Shown: positions 39,874-51,805 of the stretch, in pieces
Layout of the letters: each line of letters starts with the position of its first letter
Position numbering within the stretch: the stretch's first letter is position 1
DNA from: Verticiella sediminum
Lineage (GTDB): Bacteria; Pseudomonadota; Gammaproteobacteria; Burkholderiales; Burkholderiaceae_B
Direction: 5' to 3'
Length of the DNA stretch: 64,000 bases
Assembly: GCF_007558815.1 (NCBI RefSeq)
Contig: NZ_VLTJ01000011.1
Location: forward strand, 1 to 64,000
Position numbers and translations under genes: made by a program
Notes under the pieces: model-generated
Seen by the model: the letters and a program-made list of their open reading frames with translations, nothing else
Databases searched by the model: none
What the model was told of the DNA's origin: nothing

Positions 39874-42203
39874 TGGTTGAACTCACGATCGACGGCGCAT
39901 CGGTAGAGGTGCCGGAAGGCAGCATGGTGATGCACGCCGCCAACAAGCTAGGCGTGTACGTCCCGCACTTCTGCTATCACAAGAAATTGTCGATAGCCGC
40001 CAACTGCCGCATGTGCCTGGTGGAAGTGGAGAAGGCGCCCAAGGCCCTGCCGGCCTGCGCCACGCCCGTCACCAACGGCATGGTGGTGCACACCCAATCG
40101 CCCAAGGCCGTCGCCGCGCAGAAGTCGGTGATGGAATTCCTGCTCATCAACCACCCGCTGGATTGCCCGATCTGCGACCAGGGCGGCGAGTGCCAGCTCC
40201 AGGACCTGGCGGTGGGCTACGGCGGTTCGTCCTCGCGCTATCACGAAGAAAAGCGCGTGGTCTTTCACAAGAATCTCGGCCCGCTGGTGTCGGCCGAGGA
40301 AATGGCGCGCTGCATCCACTGCACCCGCTGCGTGCGCTTCGGCCAGGAAATCGCCGGCGTGATGGAGCTGGGCATGCTCAATCGCGGCGAGCATTCCGAG
40401 ATCACGTCCTTCGTGGGCCGCGCGATCGAGTCGGAGCTGTCCGGCAACATGATCGACATCTGCCCCGTGGGCGCGCTCACCTCCAAGCCGTTCCGCTACC
40501 AGGCCCGCACCTGGGAGCTGGCGCGTCGCCGCGCGGTCAGCCCGCACGACAGCCTGGGCTCGAACATCATCGTCCAGGTCAAGCAGGACGAAGTGATGCG
40601 CGTCGTCCCGCTCGAGAACGAAGACATCAACGAGTGCTGGATCAGCGATCGCGACCGCTTCTCGTACGAAGGCCTGTCCGTGGACCGGCTCGAAGTCCCG
40701 ATGGTGCGCACCAGCGACGGCCAGTGGCGCGAAGCCTCCTGGCAGGATGCGCTGCGTCTGGTCGCCGAAGGGCTGACCCAGGTCAAGGACAGCTTCGGCG
40801 CCGGCCAGATCGGCGCGCTGGCCGCGCCGTACGCGACCACCGAAGAGTTCTCGCTGCTCGCCCGCGTGATGCGCGGCCTGGGCTCGGACAACGTCGACTT
40901 TCGCCTGCGCCAGACCGATCCGGTGCTGGACGCCGCGCTTTCCGGCGCGCCGTGGCTCGGCATGCAGGTCGCCGACATTCCCAAGCTCGACCGCGTGCTC
41001 GTGGTCGGCTCCTTCCTGCGCGCCGACCAGCCGCTGATCGCGCAGCGCCTGCGCCAGGGCGCCAAGCATGGTCTGCAGGTCTCGTCGATCGATGTGTCGG
41101 CCGACGACTGGCTGCTGCCCATGACCGCGCGCATCACGGTGCCGCCCAGCGGCATCGCCGGCGCGCTCGCCGCCGTCGCCGTGGCGTTGGCCGAGCTGCG
41201 CAGCGTCGAGGTGCCCGCCGCGTTCAAGGGGGTGCATCCGGGCGACGAAGCCCGCCGCATCGCCGGCAGCCTGGCCGAAGGCAGCAACAGCGCGATCTGG
41301 CTGGGCAGCGTGGCGATCGAATCGCCGCAGGCCGCCCTGATCGCCGCCAATGCCCAGGCGCTGGCCCAGGCCTGCGGCGCGACGCTGGGTTTCCTGCCGG
41401 TGGGCGGCAATGCCCTCGGCGGCCATCTGGCCCGCGCCGTTCCCGAGCGCGGCGGCAAGAACGCCGCCGCCATGCTGGCCGAGCCGCTCAAGTCCTACGT
41501 GGTGCTGCACGCCGAACCGGCGCTGGATACCGCCGACGGCCAGCGCGCACTCGCCAGCCTGAAGGCCGCCCAGTTCAACGTCGCGCTCACGCCGTACCGC
41601 TCGGCCGCCGAAGACTGGGCGCACGTGATGCTGCCGGTCACCCCGTTCACCGAAACCTCCGGCACCTTCGTCAACATGGCGGGCTGTGTGCAGAGCTTCA
41701 AGGGCACAGTGCGTCCGTACGCTCAGGCCCGCCCGGGCTGGAAGGTGCTGCGCGTGCTGGGCAACGTGCTGCAGTTGCAGGGCTTCGAGGAAGAAACCTC
41801 CGAGGCCGTGCGCGACGCCGCCCTGGGCGTGATCGCCGAGCGGCTGTCCAACGTCATCCGCGCCGAAGCCGGTCTGCCGGCCGCGGGCGGGGCCGATGGG
41901 CTGGAGCGCGTGGCCGGCGTGCCGATCTATGCCAGCGACGCCATCACCCGCCGTGCGCCTGCGCTGCAGGCCACGCCCGCGGCGCAGCCTCCGGTGGCGC
42001 GCCTGAACGCGGCCACCGCCGGCCTGCTCGGCGTGGAGGAGGGCGCGCGCGTGCGCGTGTCGGCCTCGCAGAGCGGCTCGGTCGAGCTGCTCGTGGTGCT
42101 TGACGCGAGCGTGCCCGATGGCGCGGTTCGCGTGGTCTCCGCCCGTCCCGAAACGGTGGCGCTGGGGGGTGCGTTCGGCAATCTGACTGTGGAGCGTGTC
42201 TGA
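39873..42203 (+). CDS. nuoG: NADH-quinone oxidoreductase subunit G
   Basis: NuoG (776 residues) is the large iron-sulfur subunit of the peripheral arm. The N-terminal ferredoxin domain begins [16 protein letters not shown], with [21 protein letters not shown] binding a [2Fe-2S] cluster; [16 protein letters not shown] and [14 protein letters not shown] bind [4Fe-4S] clusters. The remaining molybdopterin-oxidoreductase-like domain (from about residue 220) has no molybdenum role in complex I. The C-terminal 80 residues (after about 690) form a short domain. Start overlaps nuoF, and stop overlaps nuoH. Confidence 0.97.
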   Translation: MVELTIDGASVEVPEGSMVMHAANKLGVYVPHFCYHKKLSIAANCRMCLVEVEKAPKALPACATPVTNGMVVHTQSPKAVAAQKSVMEFLLINHPLDCPICDQGGECQLQDLAVGYGGSSSRYHEEKRVVFHKNLGPLVSAEEMARCIHCTRCVRFGQEIAGVMELGMLNRGEHSEITSFVGRAIESELSGNMIDICPVGALTSKPFRYQARTWELARRRAVSPHDSLGSNIIVQVKQDEVMRVVPLENEDINECWISDRDRFSYEGLSVDRLEVPMVRTSDGQWREASWQDALRLVAEGLTQVKDSFGAGQIGALAAPYATTEEFSLLARVMRGLGSDNVDFRLRQTDPVLDAALSGAPWLGMQVADIPKLDRVLVVGSFLRADQPLIAQRLRQGAKHGLQVSSIDVSADDWLLPMTARITVPPSGIAGALAAVAVALAELRSVEVPAAFKGVHPGDEARRIAGSLAEGSNSAIWLGSVAIESPQAALIAANAQALAQACGATLGFLPVGGNALGGHLARAVPERGGKNAAAMLAEPLKSYVVLHAEPALDTADGQRALASLKAAQFNVALTPYRSAAEDWAHVMLPVTPFTETSGTFVNMAGCVQSFKGTVRPYAQARPGWKVLRVLGNVLQLQGFEEETSEAVRDAALGVIAERLSNVIRAEAGLPAAGGADGLERVAGVPIYASDAITRRAPALQATPAAQPPVARLNAATAGLLGVEEGARVRVSASQSGSVELLVVLDASVPDGAVRVVSARPETVALGGAFGNLTVERV

Positions 42204-43273
42204 TGCTCGACACTTTTCACCAGTTCGGCCTGGACCTGCTCGGGCCGTATGTCTGGCCCGTCGTCTGGATCCTGCTCGGCATCGTCTGCATCCTGGTGCC
42301 GCTGATCCTCTGCGTGGCGTACCTCACGCTCTGGGAGCGCAAGCTCATCGGCGCCATGCACGTGCGCAAGGGCCCCAACCGCGTGGGCCCGTGGGGCCTG
42401 CTGCAGGCCTTTGCCGACGTGCTCAAGCTGCTGTTGAAGGAAGTCATCACGCCCAGCAAGGCCAACAAGGTGCTCTACGTCGTGGCGCCGATGGTCGTGC
42501 TGATGCCGGCATTCGCGGCCTGGGCGGTGATCCCGTTCGGCCCCGAGACGGTGCTGGCCAACGTCAACGCCGGCCTGCTCTACGTCATGGCCATCACCTC
42601 GGTGGGCGTGTACGGCGTGATCGTCGCCGGCTGGGCGTCCAACTCCAAGTACGCCTTCCTCGGCGCGCTGCGCGCGTCGGCCCAGATGGTGTCCTACGAG
42701 CTGGCGATCGGCTTCGTGCTGATCACGGTGCTGCTGGTGTCGGGCAGCCTGAACATGACCGAGATCGTGAACGTGCAGTTGCGCGGCACCTTCGCGGACA
42801 TGCATCTGAACTTCCTGTCCTGGAACTGGCTGCCGCTGCTGCCGCTGTTCGTGATCTACGTGATCTCGGCCGTGGCCGAAACCAACCGCCACCCGTTCGA
42901 CGTGGTCGAAGGCGAGTCGGAGATCGTGGCCGGCCACATGGTCGAGTATTCGGGCATGGGCTTCGCGCTGTTCTTCCTAGCCGAATACGCCAACATGATC
43001 CTGCTGTCCTGCCTGGCCGCGATCATGTTCCTGGGCGGCTGGGATTCCCCGCTGGGCTTCGCACCCTTCACCTGGGTGCCGGGCTGGCTCTGGCTGTTCC
43101 TGAAGACCTTCTTCGTGGTGTCGCTGTTCATCTGGTTCCGCGCATCCTTCCCGCGCTATCGCTATGACCAGATCATGCGCCTGGGCTGGAAGATCTTCAT
43201 TCCGCTCACGCTGGTGTGGCTGCTGGTCGTGGCCATCTGGATGCAGACGCCCCTGAACATCTGGGCGCACTAA
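42203..43273 (+). CDS. nuoH: NADH-quinone oxidoreductase subunit H
   Basis: NuoH (356 residues) is the membrane subunit that joins the two arms and forms the entrance of the quinone tunnel. About eight membrane segments are seen. Key loops are [20 protein letters not shown] and [30 protein letters not shown], with the acidic residues proposed to couple quinone reduction to proton movement. A 163-base insertion with a palindromic repeat separates it from nuoI, unusual in this tight operon. Confidence 0.97.
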   Translation: MLDTFHQFGLDLLGPYVWPVVWILLGIVCILVPLILCVAYLTLWERKLIGAMHVRKGPNRVGPWGLLQAFADVLKLLLKEVITPSKANKVLYVVAPMVVLMPAFAAWAVIPFGPETVLANVNAGLLYVMAITSVGVYGVIVAGWASNSKYAFLGALRASAQMVSYELAIGFVLITVLLVSGSLNMTEIVNVQLRGTFADMHLNFLSWNWLPLLPLFVIYVISAVAETNRHPFDVVEGESEIVAGHMVEYSGMGFALFFLAEYANMILLSCLAAIMFLGGWDSPLGFAPFTWVPGWLWLFLKTFFVVSLFIWFRASFPRYRYDQIMRLGWKIFIPLTLVWLLVVAIWMQTPLNIWAH

Positions 43274-43291
43274 GGCAACGAGGAAACCAGG

Positions 43292-43378
43292 ATGAAACCC
43301 ACCCCCTACGCGCTGACGCGCGCCCCCTCGAGGGGGCGGCACCGGCGGACCGGCGAAGCCGGCTCCGCGGTGCCCTGG
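43292..43378 (+). repeat. Palindromic intergenic repeat inside the nuo operon
   Basis: Two hairpins lie in the nuoH-nuoI gap: a perfect palindrome CGCCCCCTC/GAGGGGGCG at 43321-43338, and a long stem at 43338-43374 (GGCACCG paired with CGGTGCC, CGGA with TCCG, CCGGC with GCCGG around a GAA loop). Such ordered GC hairpins look like a REP-type element of this bacterial group. An ATG near 43291 opens a short frame but has no coding character. Confidence 0.65.
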
Positions 43379-43436
43379 ATCGCATCGCCGCACTTGAATA
43401 CGTCGTGGAAGGCGCGCGGCGCCATGGAGCACTGAC

Positions 43437-43928
43437 ATGTCCAATGCCATCAAGGATTTCATCGGCAGCCTGATGCTGACCGAGCTGTTCAAGGGCCTGC
43501 GCCTCACCGGCAAGTACGTGTTCGCGCGCAAGGTGACGCAGTACTACCCGGTCGAGAAGACCCCGGCCTCGCCCCGCTTCCGGGGCCTGCACGCGCTGCG
43601 CCGCTATCCCAACGGGGAAGAGCGCTGCATCGCGTGCAAGCTGTGCGAGGCGGTCTGCCCCGCGCTCGCCATCAGTATCGAGTCCGAGGTGCGCGAGGAC
43701 GGCACCCGCCGCACCACGCGCTACGACATCGACCTCACCAAGTGCATCTTCTGCGGCTTCTGCGAAGAAAGCTGTCCGGTCGACTCCATCGTGGAGACGC
43801 ACATCCACGAATACCACGGCGAAAAGCGCGGCGATCTGTATTTCACCAAGGAAATGCTGCTCGCCGTCGGCGATCGCTACGAGAACGAGATCGCCGAGAA
43901 CCGGGCCCAGGATGCCCGTTATCGCTAA
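43437..43928 (+). CDS. nuoI: NADH-quinone oxidoreductase subunit I
   Basis: NuoI (163 residues) is the 8Fe ferredoxin-like subunit with clusters N6a and N6b. The two ligand motifs are [16 protein letters not shown] and [18 protein letters not shown], typical TYKY signatures. The N-terminal [23 protein letters not shown] is the amphipathic membrane-surface helix. It starts after the palindromic insertion; the upstream region has GGAG about 8 bases before the ATG. Confidence 0.97.
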   Translation: MSNAIKDFIGSLMLTELFKGLRLTGKYVFARKVTQYYPVEKTPASPRFRGLHALRRYPNGEERCIACKLCEAVCPALAISIESEVREDGTRRTTRYDIDLTKCIFCGFCEESCPVDSIVETHIHEYHGEKRGDLYFTKEMLLAVGDRYENEIAENRAQDARYR

Positions 43929-43949
43929 GCCGCACGAAGCACACGAGCC

Positions 43950-44582
43950 ATGACAGTTACCACCGTATTGTTCTATCTGTTCGCCGCGATCCTCGTGGTC
44001 GCGGCGTTCCGCGTCGTGACCGCGCGCAGCCCGGTGACGGCGGCCATGCACCTGGTGCTGGCGTTCTTCACCGCAGCCATGCTCTGGATGCTCATCCACG
44101 TCGAGTTCCTGGCCTTGCTGCTGGTGCTGGTCTACGTAGGGGCGGTCATGGTGCTGTTCCTGTTCGTGGTGATGATGCTCGACATCGACATGTCGGAGCT
44201 GCGCGCCGGCACCCGGGCCTACATGCCCCTGGGGATGGTCATCGCCGCGGTGATGGTCGCCGAGATGTCGTTCGTGCTGGCCCGCACCTGGTGGGAGCCG
44301 GGCGCCGCGCTGCCGGTGCCGCCCGAGGGCTACAACAACACCCTGGCGATCGGCACGGCCATGTACACCGAGTACATCTACGGCATCGAGATCGCCGCGG
44401 TGCTGCTGCTGGTCGGCATGGTGGCCGCCATCTCGCTCACGCTGCGCCGTCGCACCGACGTCAAGCGCAACGTACCGAGCGAGCAGTTGAAGGTCCAGCG
44501 GGCCGATCGGGTCCGCCTGGTGAACGTGCCGGCGCAGCGCGAGCGCGCCGCCGCTACCGAGTCCGCGCAGGGAGACAAGTGA
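43950..44582 (+). CDS. nuoJ: NADH-quinone oxidoreductase subunit J
   Basis: NuoJ (210 residues) is a membrane-arm subunit with five hydrophobic segments. The third contains [19 protein letters not shown], the conserved helix with the pi-bulge involved in coupling. The C-terminal 45 residues are hydrophilic and basic ([21 protein letters not shown]). Its stop overlaps the nuoK start. Confidence 0.96.
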   Translation: MTVTTVLFYLFAAILVVAAFRVVTARSPVTAAMHLVLAFFTAAMLWMLIHVEFLALLLVLVYVGAVMVLFLFVVMMLDIDMSELRAGTRAYMPLGMVIAAVMVAEMSFVLARTWWEPGAALPVPPEGYNNTLAIGTAMYTEYIYGIEIAAVLLLVGMVAAISLTLRRRTDVKRNVPSEQLKVQRADRVRLVNVPAQRERAAATESAQGDK

Positions 44583-44890
44583 TGACGCTGACGTTGGCCC
44601 ATTTCCTGGTGCTCGGCGCCATCCTCTTCGCCCTCGGGGTGTTCGGCATGTTCTGGAATCGCCGCAACCTCATCATCCTGCTGATGTGCATGGAGTTGAT
44701 GCTGCTCGCGGTGAACATGAACTTCGTCGCCTTCTCCGCCTGGAGCGGCGACGTGGCCGGGCAGGTGTTCGTGTTCTTCATCCTGACGGTGGCCGCGGCC
44801 GAAGCCGCGATCGGTCTCGCGATCCTGGTGCTGCTGTTCCGCAACCTGAACACCATCAACGTAGACGAACTCGATCAGCTCAAGGGCTGA
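44582..44890 (+). CDS. nuoK: NADH-quinone oxidoreductase subunit K
   Basis: NuoK (102 residues), three membrane segments. The two conserved membrane glutamates used in proton transfer are visible in [14 protein letters not shown] and [19 protein letters not shown]. It ends [13 protein letters not shown], the usual family C-terminus. Its ATG overlaps the nuoJ stop. Confidence 0.97.
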   Translation: MTLTLAHFLVLGAILFALGVFGMFWNRRNLIILLMCMELMLLAVNMNFVAFSAWSGDVAGQVFVFFILTVAAAEAAIGLAILVLLFRNLNTINVDELDQLKG

Positions 44891-44910
44891 GCGGCGGGCA
44901 CGAGAACAAC

Positions 44911-46971
44911 ATGACAACTGGCGTACCCTCTCTTTATCTCCTGATCGCCTTCGCGCCGCTCGTCACGGCCGCGCTGGCCGGCATGCTGGGCACCAGCTTT
45001 CTCACCGGCCGCGCAGTCATCGGGCGCAGCGCCGCGCACTGGCTCACCATCCTGGGCGTGCTGGTCTCGGCGATCGGTTCGGTCTACACGCTCACGCAGA
45101 CGCTGGGCGGCATGACCTTCAACGGCACGGTCTATACCTGGAGCCTGCTGGGCGACATCCGCCTGGAGGTCGGCTTTCTGATCGACAACCTGTCGGCCAT
45201 GATGATGGTGGTCGTCACCTCGGTGTCGCTGATGGTGCACATCTACACCATCGGCTACATGGCGGACGACCCCGGCTACCAGCGCTTCTTCTCGTACATT
45301 TCGCTGTTCACCTTCTCGATGCTGATGCTGGTCATGTCCAACAACATGCTCCAGCTCTTCTTCGGGTGGGAAGCGGTGGGCCTGGTGTCCTACCTGCTGA
45401 TCGGCTTCTGGTACAAGAAGCCCACGGCGATCTTCGCCAACATGAAGGCCTTCCTGATCAACCGGGTCGGCGACTTCGGCTTCATCCTGGGCATCGGCCT
45501 GCTGTTCGCCTACACCGGATCGCTGGACTACGCCACCGTGTTCGGCCAGGCCGACGAGCTGGCGCAGACCGGCTTTCCCGGCACCGACTGGCAGTTGCTC
45601 ACGGTGGCCTGCATCTCGCTCTTCGTGGGCGCGATGGGCAAGTCGGCCCAGGTGCCGCTGCACGCCTGGCTGCCGGACTCGATGGAAGGCCCGACCCCGA
45701 TCTCCGCGCTGATCCACGCCGCCACCATGGTGACGGCCGGCATCTTCATGGTCGCGCGCTTCTCGCCCGTGTTCGAGCATTCGACGACCGCGCTGTCCTT
45801 CATCATCGTGATCGGCGCCATCGGCGCGCTGTTCCTGGGCATCCTGGGCATCATCCAGAACGACATCAAGCGCGTGATCGCGTATTCCACGCTGTCGCAA
45901 CTGGGCTACATGACGGTGGCGCTGGGCGCCTCGGCCTATTCGGTGGCGATCTTTCACCTCATGACCCACGCCTTCTTCAAGGCACTGCTGTTCCTGGGCG
46001 CGGGCTCGGTCATCATCGGCATGCACCACGACCAGGACATCCGCAACATGGGCGGCCTGCGCAAGTACATGCCGATCACCTGGATCACCTTCCTGCTCGG
46101 CACGCTGGCCCTGGTCGGCACGCCGTTCTTCTCGGGCTACTACTCGAAGGAACACATCATCGAGGCGGCCCACGCCGCCAACGTCTGGGGCGCGGGCTTC
46201 GCCTACTACGCGGTGCTGATCGGCGTGTTCGTCACCTCGCTGTACTCGTTCCGCGTGTACTTCATGGTGTTCCACGGCAAGGAGCGTTTCGATACGCACG
46301 GCCATGGCCACCAGCACGGCGACTCCGAGGAGGGCCACGGGGCCCACGCCGCGCCCGAGCACGATGCGCACGACGATCATCACCACAGCGGCCCGCCGCA
46401 CGAATCCCCGGGCGTGGTGACCTGGCCGCTGATCCTGCTGGCCATCCCGTCGGTCATCATCGGCCTCATCGCCATCGACGCCATGCTGTTCGGCGACTTC
46501 TTCAGCGGCGTCATCACGGTGTTCGGCGATCGCCACCCGGCCATGGCCGAGATCGCCGAGGGCTTCCACGGCTGGCTGGCCTACGGTCTGCACGGCTTCC
46601 TGACCCTGCCGTTCTGGCTGGTCGTCGCGGGCGCGGTCGTGGCCTGGTACACCTGCCTCTTCCGTCCGGAAACGGGCGACGCGATCCGCCGCAACCTGTC
46701 GGGCGTCGTCAATCTCCTCGAGAACAAGTACTACGTGGACTGGTTCAACGAGAACGTGATCGCCCGCGGTGCCCGTGTGCTCGGCAACGGTCTGTGGCAG
46801 GTCGGCGACCGCAAGCTCATCGACGGTCTGATCGTCAACGGCAGTGCGCGCATGGTCGGCTGGCTGGCCGCGGTCTCGCGCCACCTGCAATCCGGCTACA
46901 TCTATCACTACGCGTTCTCGATGATCGTCGGCATCCTGGCGCTGATTACCTTCTTTGTGCTGATCAAATAA
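44911..46971 (+). CDS. nuoL: NADH-quinone oxidoreductase subunit L
   Basis: NuoL (686 residues) is the distal antiporter-like proton pump with the long lateral helix at its C-terminus. The core has the conserved motif FFGWEAVGLVSYLLIGFW with the transmembrane glutamate, ANMKAFLINRVGDFGF, and SAQVPLHAWLPDSMEGPTPISALIHAATMVTAG. Residues 463-497, in a loop between late helices, are unusually rich in histidine (12 of 35) and acidic residues. ATG at 44911 is 20 bases after nuoK. Confidence 0.97.
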   Translation: MTTGVPSLYLLIAFAPLVTAALAGMLGTSFLTGRAVIGRSAAHWLTILGVLVSAIGSVYTLTQTLGGMTFNGTVYTWSLLGDIRLEVGFLIDNLSAMMMVVVTSVSLMVHIYTIGYMADDPGYQRFFSYISLFTFSMLMLVMSNNMLQLFFGWEAVGLVSYLLIGFWYKKPTAIFANMKAFLINRVGDFGFILGIGLLFAYTGSLDYATVFGQADELAQTGFPGTDWQLLTVACISLFVGAMGKSAQVPLHAWLPDSMEGPTPISALIHAATMVTAGIFMVARFSPVFEHSTTALSFIIVIGAIGALFLGILGIIQNDIKRVIAYSTLSQLGYMTVALGASAYSVAIFHLMTHAFFKALLFLGAGSVIIGMHHDQDIRNMGGLRKYMPITWITFLLGTLALVGTPFFSGYYSKEHIIEAAHAANVWGAGFAYYAVLIGVFVTSLYSFRVYFMVFHGKERFDTHGHGHQHGDSEEGHGAHAAPEHDAHDDHHHSGPPHESPGVVTWPLILLAIPSVIIGLIAIDAMLFGDFFSGVITVFGDRHPAMAEIAEGFHGWLAYGLHGFLTLPFWLVVAGAVVAWYTCLFRPETGDAIRRNLSGVVNLLENKYYVDWFNENVIARGARVLGNGLWQVGDRKLIDGLIVNGSARMVGWLAAVSRHLQSGYIYHYAFSMIVGILALITFFVLIK

Positions 46972-46972
46972 G

Positions 46973-48472
<1,500 letters not shown>

Positions 48473-48516
48473 GTACCGTGCCCGGCATCCACCTTCGCTC
48501 GATCCTGTAGCCCACT

Positions 48517-50007
48517 ATGCAAGAATCCAACCTCAACTTCGCACTCGCGGCACCCGAAATCGTGCTGCTGGTGGCCGCGTGCGGCATCCTCGTGGTGGAT
48601 GCCTTCGTCAAGGCCACGGGCCGGGCGCTGACGTACGTCCTCACCCAGGCCACCTTCGCGCTGCTGATCGTCGTCAGCCTGCTCCAGTTGTCGAACGGCG
48701 TATACGGCGCGACCTTCCACGGCATGTACGTGGTGGACGGCTTCTCGCACGTGCTGAAGATCTTCTGCTACATCGCCGGCATGGTCACGCTGGTGTACGG
48801 GCGCGCCTACGCCGACGCGCGCGACATGACCTCGCGCGGCGGCGAACTGTACGTGCTCGCGCTGCTCTCCACCCTGGGCCAGATGGTCATGGTGTCGGCG
48901 GGCAATCTGATCTCGATCTATCTGGGCCTGGAGCTGATGTCGCTCGCGCTGTACGCGCTGGTGGCGCTGCGCCGCGACCATACCCAGTCGACCGAGGCCG
49001 CCATGAAGTACTTCGTGCTGGGCGCGCTGGCCTCGGGCTTCCTGCTCTACGGCATGTCCATGCTGTATGGCGCCACGGGCAGCCTCGATCTTTCCGTGAT
49101 CGGCACCGTGCTCGCCACCGGCGTGGCGCAGGACATGGAGCTGGTCCTGGTCTTCGCGCTGGTGTTCATCATCTCGGGCCTGGCCTTCAAGCTGGGCGTG
49201 GTGCCCTTTCACATGTGGGTACCCGATGTCTACCAGGGCGCGCCCACCCCGGTCACGCTGCTGCTGGGCGCCGCGCCCAAGCTCGCCGCCTTCGCGATCA
49301 CCGTGCGCCTGCTGGGCGAGGCGCTGCCCGCGCTGACCCCGCATTGGCAGCCCATGCTGGCGGTGCTGGCCGTGCTCTCGCTGGCGATCGGCAACATCGT
49401 CGCCATCGTGCAGACCAGCTTCAAGCGCATGCTGGCCTATTCCACGATCGCGCAGATGGGCTTCGTGATGCTCGGCCTGATGTCGGGCTCCACGCCCGAG
49501 AGCCAGGTCGAGGCCTTCGGCGCCGCGCTGTTCTACGTCGTCGTGTACGTAATGACCACGCTGGGCACCTTCGGCCTGATCCTGCTGCTGTCGCGCGCCA
49601 ACGGCTTCGAGGCCGACAACATCGACGACATCAAGGGCTTGAACCGCCGCAGCCCGTGGTTCGCGCTGCTGCTGCTCCTGATGATGTTCTCGCTCGCCGG
49701 CATTCCGCCCACGGCAGGCTTCTATTCCAAGCTCGTCGTGCTGCAGATGCTGGTCGCTTCCGGGCATGTCGCTCTGGCGGTGGTCGCGGTCGTGATGTCG
49801 CTGATCGGCGCGTTCTACTACCTGCGCGTGGTCAAGGCCGCCTACTTCGACGAGCCCGTCGCCGCGGATGCGCAGGCGCCCATCGAAGCCGGCGGTACGA
49901 TGCGCGCGGTCCTGTCGGTCAATGGCCTGCTGGCCCTCGTGCTGGGCATCCTGCCCGGCCCGCTGCTCGCGGTCTGCGTGGTGGCGGCGATGTCGGCTTT
50001 CGGCTGA
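48517..50007 (+). CDS. nuoN: NADH-quinone oxidoreductase subunit N
   Basis: NuoN (496 residues), third antiporter-like subunit, last of the 14. It has [58 protein letters not shown] and [20 protein letters not shown]. The start at 48517 begins [18 protein letters not shown], matching the family. A DUF2818 gene follows after 9 bases. Confidence 0.97.
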   Translation: MQESNLNFALAAPEIVLLVAACGILVVDAFVKATGRALTYVLTQATFALLIVVSLLQLSNGVYGATFHGMYVVDGFSHVLKIFCYIAGMVTLVYGRAYADARDMTSRGGELYVLALLSTLGQMVMVSAGNLISIYLGLELMSLALYALVALRRDHTQSTEAAMKYFVLGALASGFLLYGMSMLYGATGSLDLSVIGTVLATGVAQDMELVLVFALVFIISGLAFKLGVVPFHMWVPDVYQGAPTPVTLLLGAAPKLAAFAITVRLLGEALPALTPHWQPMLAVLAVLSLAIGNIVAIVQTSFKRMLAYSTIAQMGFVMLGLMSGSTPESQVEAFGAALFYVVVYVMTTLGTFGLILLLSRANGFEADNIDDIKGLNRRSPWFALLLLLMMFSLAGIPPTAGFYSKLVVLQMLVASGHVALAVVAVVMSLIGAFYYLRVVKAAYFDEPVAADAQAPIEAGGTMRAVLSVNGLLALVLGILPGPLLAVCVVAAMSAFG

Positions 50008-50016
50008 GCCTCGCCC

Positions 50017-50349
50017 ATGAATGAAACCCTGGCCATCGTCGTCGTTCTTCTCGTCATGGTGGCCGGGGCGAATCTGCCCTTCATGACCGAGCGCGTGCTC
50101 GGTCTTTTCGTTTGGCGCGCGCGAGGCGCGCCTGCGGCCAAGCCTTTCTGGCTGCGCCTGGCCGAGGCCCTGGTGCTCTACGGGCTCACGCTCGCCGTCG
50201 GCTTCCTGCTGGAAGGCCAGTTCGGCAATCGCTTCGTCCAGGGATGGGAGTTCTATGCCATCACGCTGGCCGTCTTCCTGGTCTGTGCCTATCCCGGGTT
50301 CGTCTGGCGCTACCTGTCGCGGCGCCGCCGCGATGACGCCCTGCGCTGA
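50017..50349 (+). CDS. DUF2818 membrane protein linked to complex I genes
   Basis: A 110-residue inner-membrane protein with three hydrophobic segments (about residues 5-27, 47-66 and 77-97), separated by basic loops (VWRARGAPAAKPFW and RYLSRRRRDD). DUF2818 proteins are found next to nuoN in many betaproteobacteria. No function has been shown; a role in assembly or stability of complex I is only an inference from position. It is 9 bases from nuoN and so almost certainly cotranscribed. Confidence 0.85.
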   Translation: MNETLAIVVVLLVMVAGANLPFMTERVLGLFVWRARGAPAAKPFWLRLAEALVLYGLTLAVGFLLEGQFGNRFVQGWEFYAITLAVFLVCAYPGFVWRYLSRRRRDDALR

Positions 50350-50397
50350 GCGCCGGCGCCGCGTTCCGGTGGGCAGTCGTCGCGCAGTGGTGAGTGC

Positions 50398-51642
50398 TCA
50401 GGCGATCAGGGCGCGGCGGCGACGGCTGGCATACCATGCCAGGCAGCCGATCTGTATCAGGCCCAGCGCCACCGCCGTCAGCCGGTAGTTCCAGGGCAGC
50501 GGTACGCCCAGGCGCGCCAGCAGCTCGATGGCCAGCCCGATGCTCCACTGCATGGCGAAGGCGCCAACGAAGATGAACAGGTTGTAGAGCGTCAGGATGC
50601 GCCCCGCGACCGCCTTGGGGAATTCCTGGGCGAGGGCGGGTTGCACCAGGGACATGGACGGAAAGGCGAACGCGAGCAGCAGCCAGACCCACCAGGTGTG
50701 CGCGTCGCCGAGCAGGCCGATCGCCAGCACCACCGGAACCATCATGACGTGGCCCGCGATGCCGATGCGCATCATGCTCAAACCGCGGCGCTGCAGCCAG
50801 GGTGTGACGAAGCTCATGCCGACGTAGCAGCCCATCAGCGTGAGCATCAGCACCATCAGCGCGCGCGCCATGTGCGCATTGTCCATGCCGAACACGGCCA
50901 CCATCCAGGGCCCCGCCCAGAGCGTGAGCAGCGCCACCGCGCCGCCATGGCCGAGCAGCGCCATCGGGGCGAGGGGCACGACCCTGGGGTGCCGCAGGAG
51001 CGCTCCCGCGCCGACACCGTCTTCCCGGGCCGCCCCGCCGGCCACGAGGTCGCGATCCTGCACGTAGCGGAAGATGGCGGCGGCGGCCAGGAGCAGCAAC
51101 AAGGCCGCCAGCGCGAATACGCTGCGCCAGCCCAGGGCGGCGGCGAGTGCCTCGGCCGGCAGGGTCGCCACAACGGCGCCGCTGGTACCGGACACCAGTA
51201 TCCACAGGCTGAAGCGCGCCTGCTGTTCGGGCGCAAAGCAGCGGCGGAAATACGACATCGGGGCCATCAGGCAGGCCGCTACACCGGCACCGATCAGGGC
51301 GCGGCCGATGGCTGCCGTCGCCAGGTTGGTGCTGGCCGCCAGAATCGCGGCTCCCAGCGCCGCGACCAGCAGCAGGCCCGCGTTGATGCGGCGCGCGCCA
51401 TAGCGGTCGAGCCAGTGGCCGAGCGGCCACTGCAGCGCGGCGAACGCGGCGAAATACACCGCCGACAGCCCGCCCAGGCCGGTGGGGGACAGGCCCAGTT
51501 CGGCCGACAGGTAGGGAGCCAGTGCTGCGTTGACCGAGCGCAGGCCATAGGACAGCAAGTAGGCCGCGGCAAACGAGAAGAAAATGGCGAGGACGGGCAT
51601 GCGCGCACCGCCGGTGCGCGCCTCCTCCACGGGTTGTGGCAT
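50398..51642 (-). CDS. MFS transporter
   Basis: A 414-residue major facilitator permease with twelve predicted membrane segments. The family motif A region between segments 2 and 3 reads GHWLDRYGARRINAGLL. Other landmarks are ALIGAGVAACLMAPMSYFRR (segment 5 region) and SFVTPWLQRRGLSMMRIG in the second half, between segments 8 and 9. The substrate cannot be predicted. A second ATG at 51600 (MPVLAIFFSFAAAY) fits the first membrane helix as well as the one chosen. A hairpin GCGCACC-GGC-GGTGCGC lies between the two. It is the first of three minus-strand transporters; a dispersed repeat lies just upstream. Confidence 0.87.
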   Translation of the reverse strand: MPQPVEEARTGGARMPVLAIFFSFAAAYLLSYGLRSVNAALAPYLSAELGLSPTGLGGLSAVYFAAFAALQWPLGHWLDRYGARRINAGLLLVAALGAAILAASTNLATAAIGRALIGAGVAACLMAPMSYFRRCFAPEQQARFSLWILVSGTSGAVVATLPAEALAAALGWRSVFALAALLLLLAAAAIFRYVQDRDLVAGGAAREDGVGAGALLRHPRVVPLAPMALLGHGGAVALLTLWAGPWMVAVFGMDNAHMARALMVLMLTLMGCYVGMSFVTPWLQRRGLSMMRIGIAGHVMMVPVVLAIGLLGDAHTWWVWLLLAFAFPSMSLVQPALAQEFPKAVAGRILTLYNLFIFVGAFAMQWSIGLAIELLARLGVPLPWNYRLTAVALGLIQIGCLAWYASRRRRALIA

Positions 51643-51669
51643 GCGCTATTGTGGTTATGGGTCGAACGG

Positions 51670-51805
51670 GTGCGCCGTGAGTCGCCCCCCGCCTGAAGGC
51701 GGGAGCTTGCTCGCCACAGGATGGGGGCGCCTTCGGCGCCAGGATCAGCTTGCCTCGCTGGCCCTCGCCCTGAAGGGCGACGGCTTGCGCTTCGGCCCGT
51801 GCTCA
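51670..51805 (+). repeat. Dispersed intergenic repeat, copy B
   Basis: 136 bases matching 10441-10537 in block order: GTGCGCC, TGAGTC, CCCGCCTGAAG, GGCGCCTTCGGCGCC, GGAT, TTGCGCTT, GGCCCGTG. Copy B has extra segments, each a small hairpin: CCCGCCTGAAGGCGGG (51689-51704) and CGCCCTGAAGGGCG. Its last three bases are the stop codon (TGA on the minus strand) of the NCS2 permease, so the element abuts or reaches into that gene. Confidence 0.7.
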
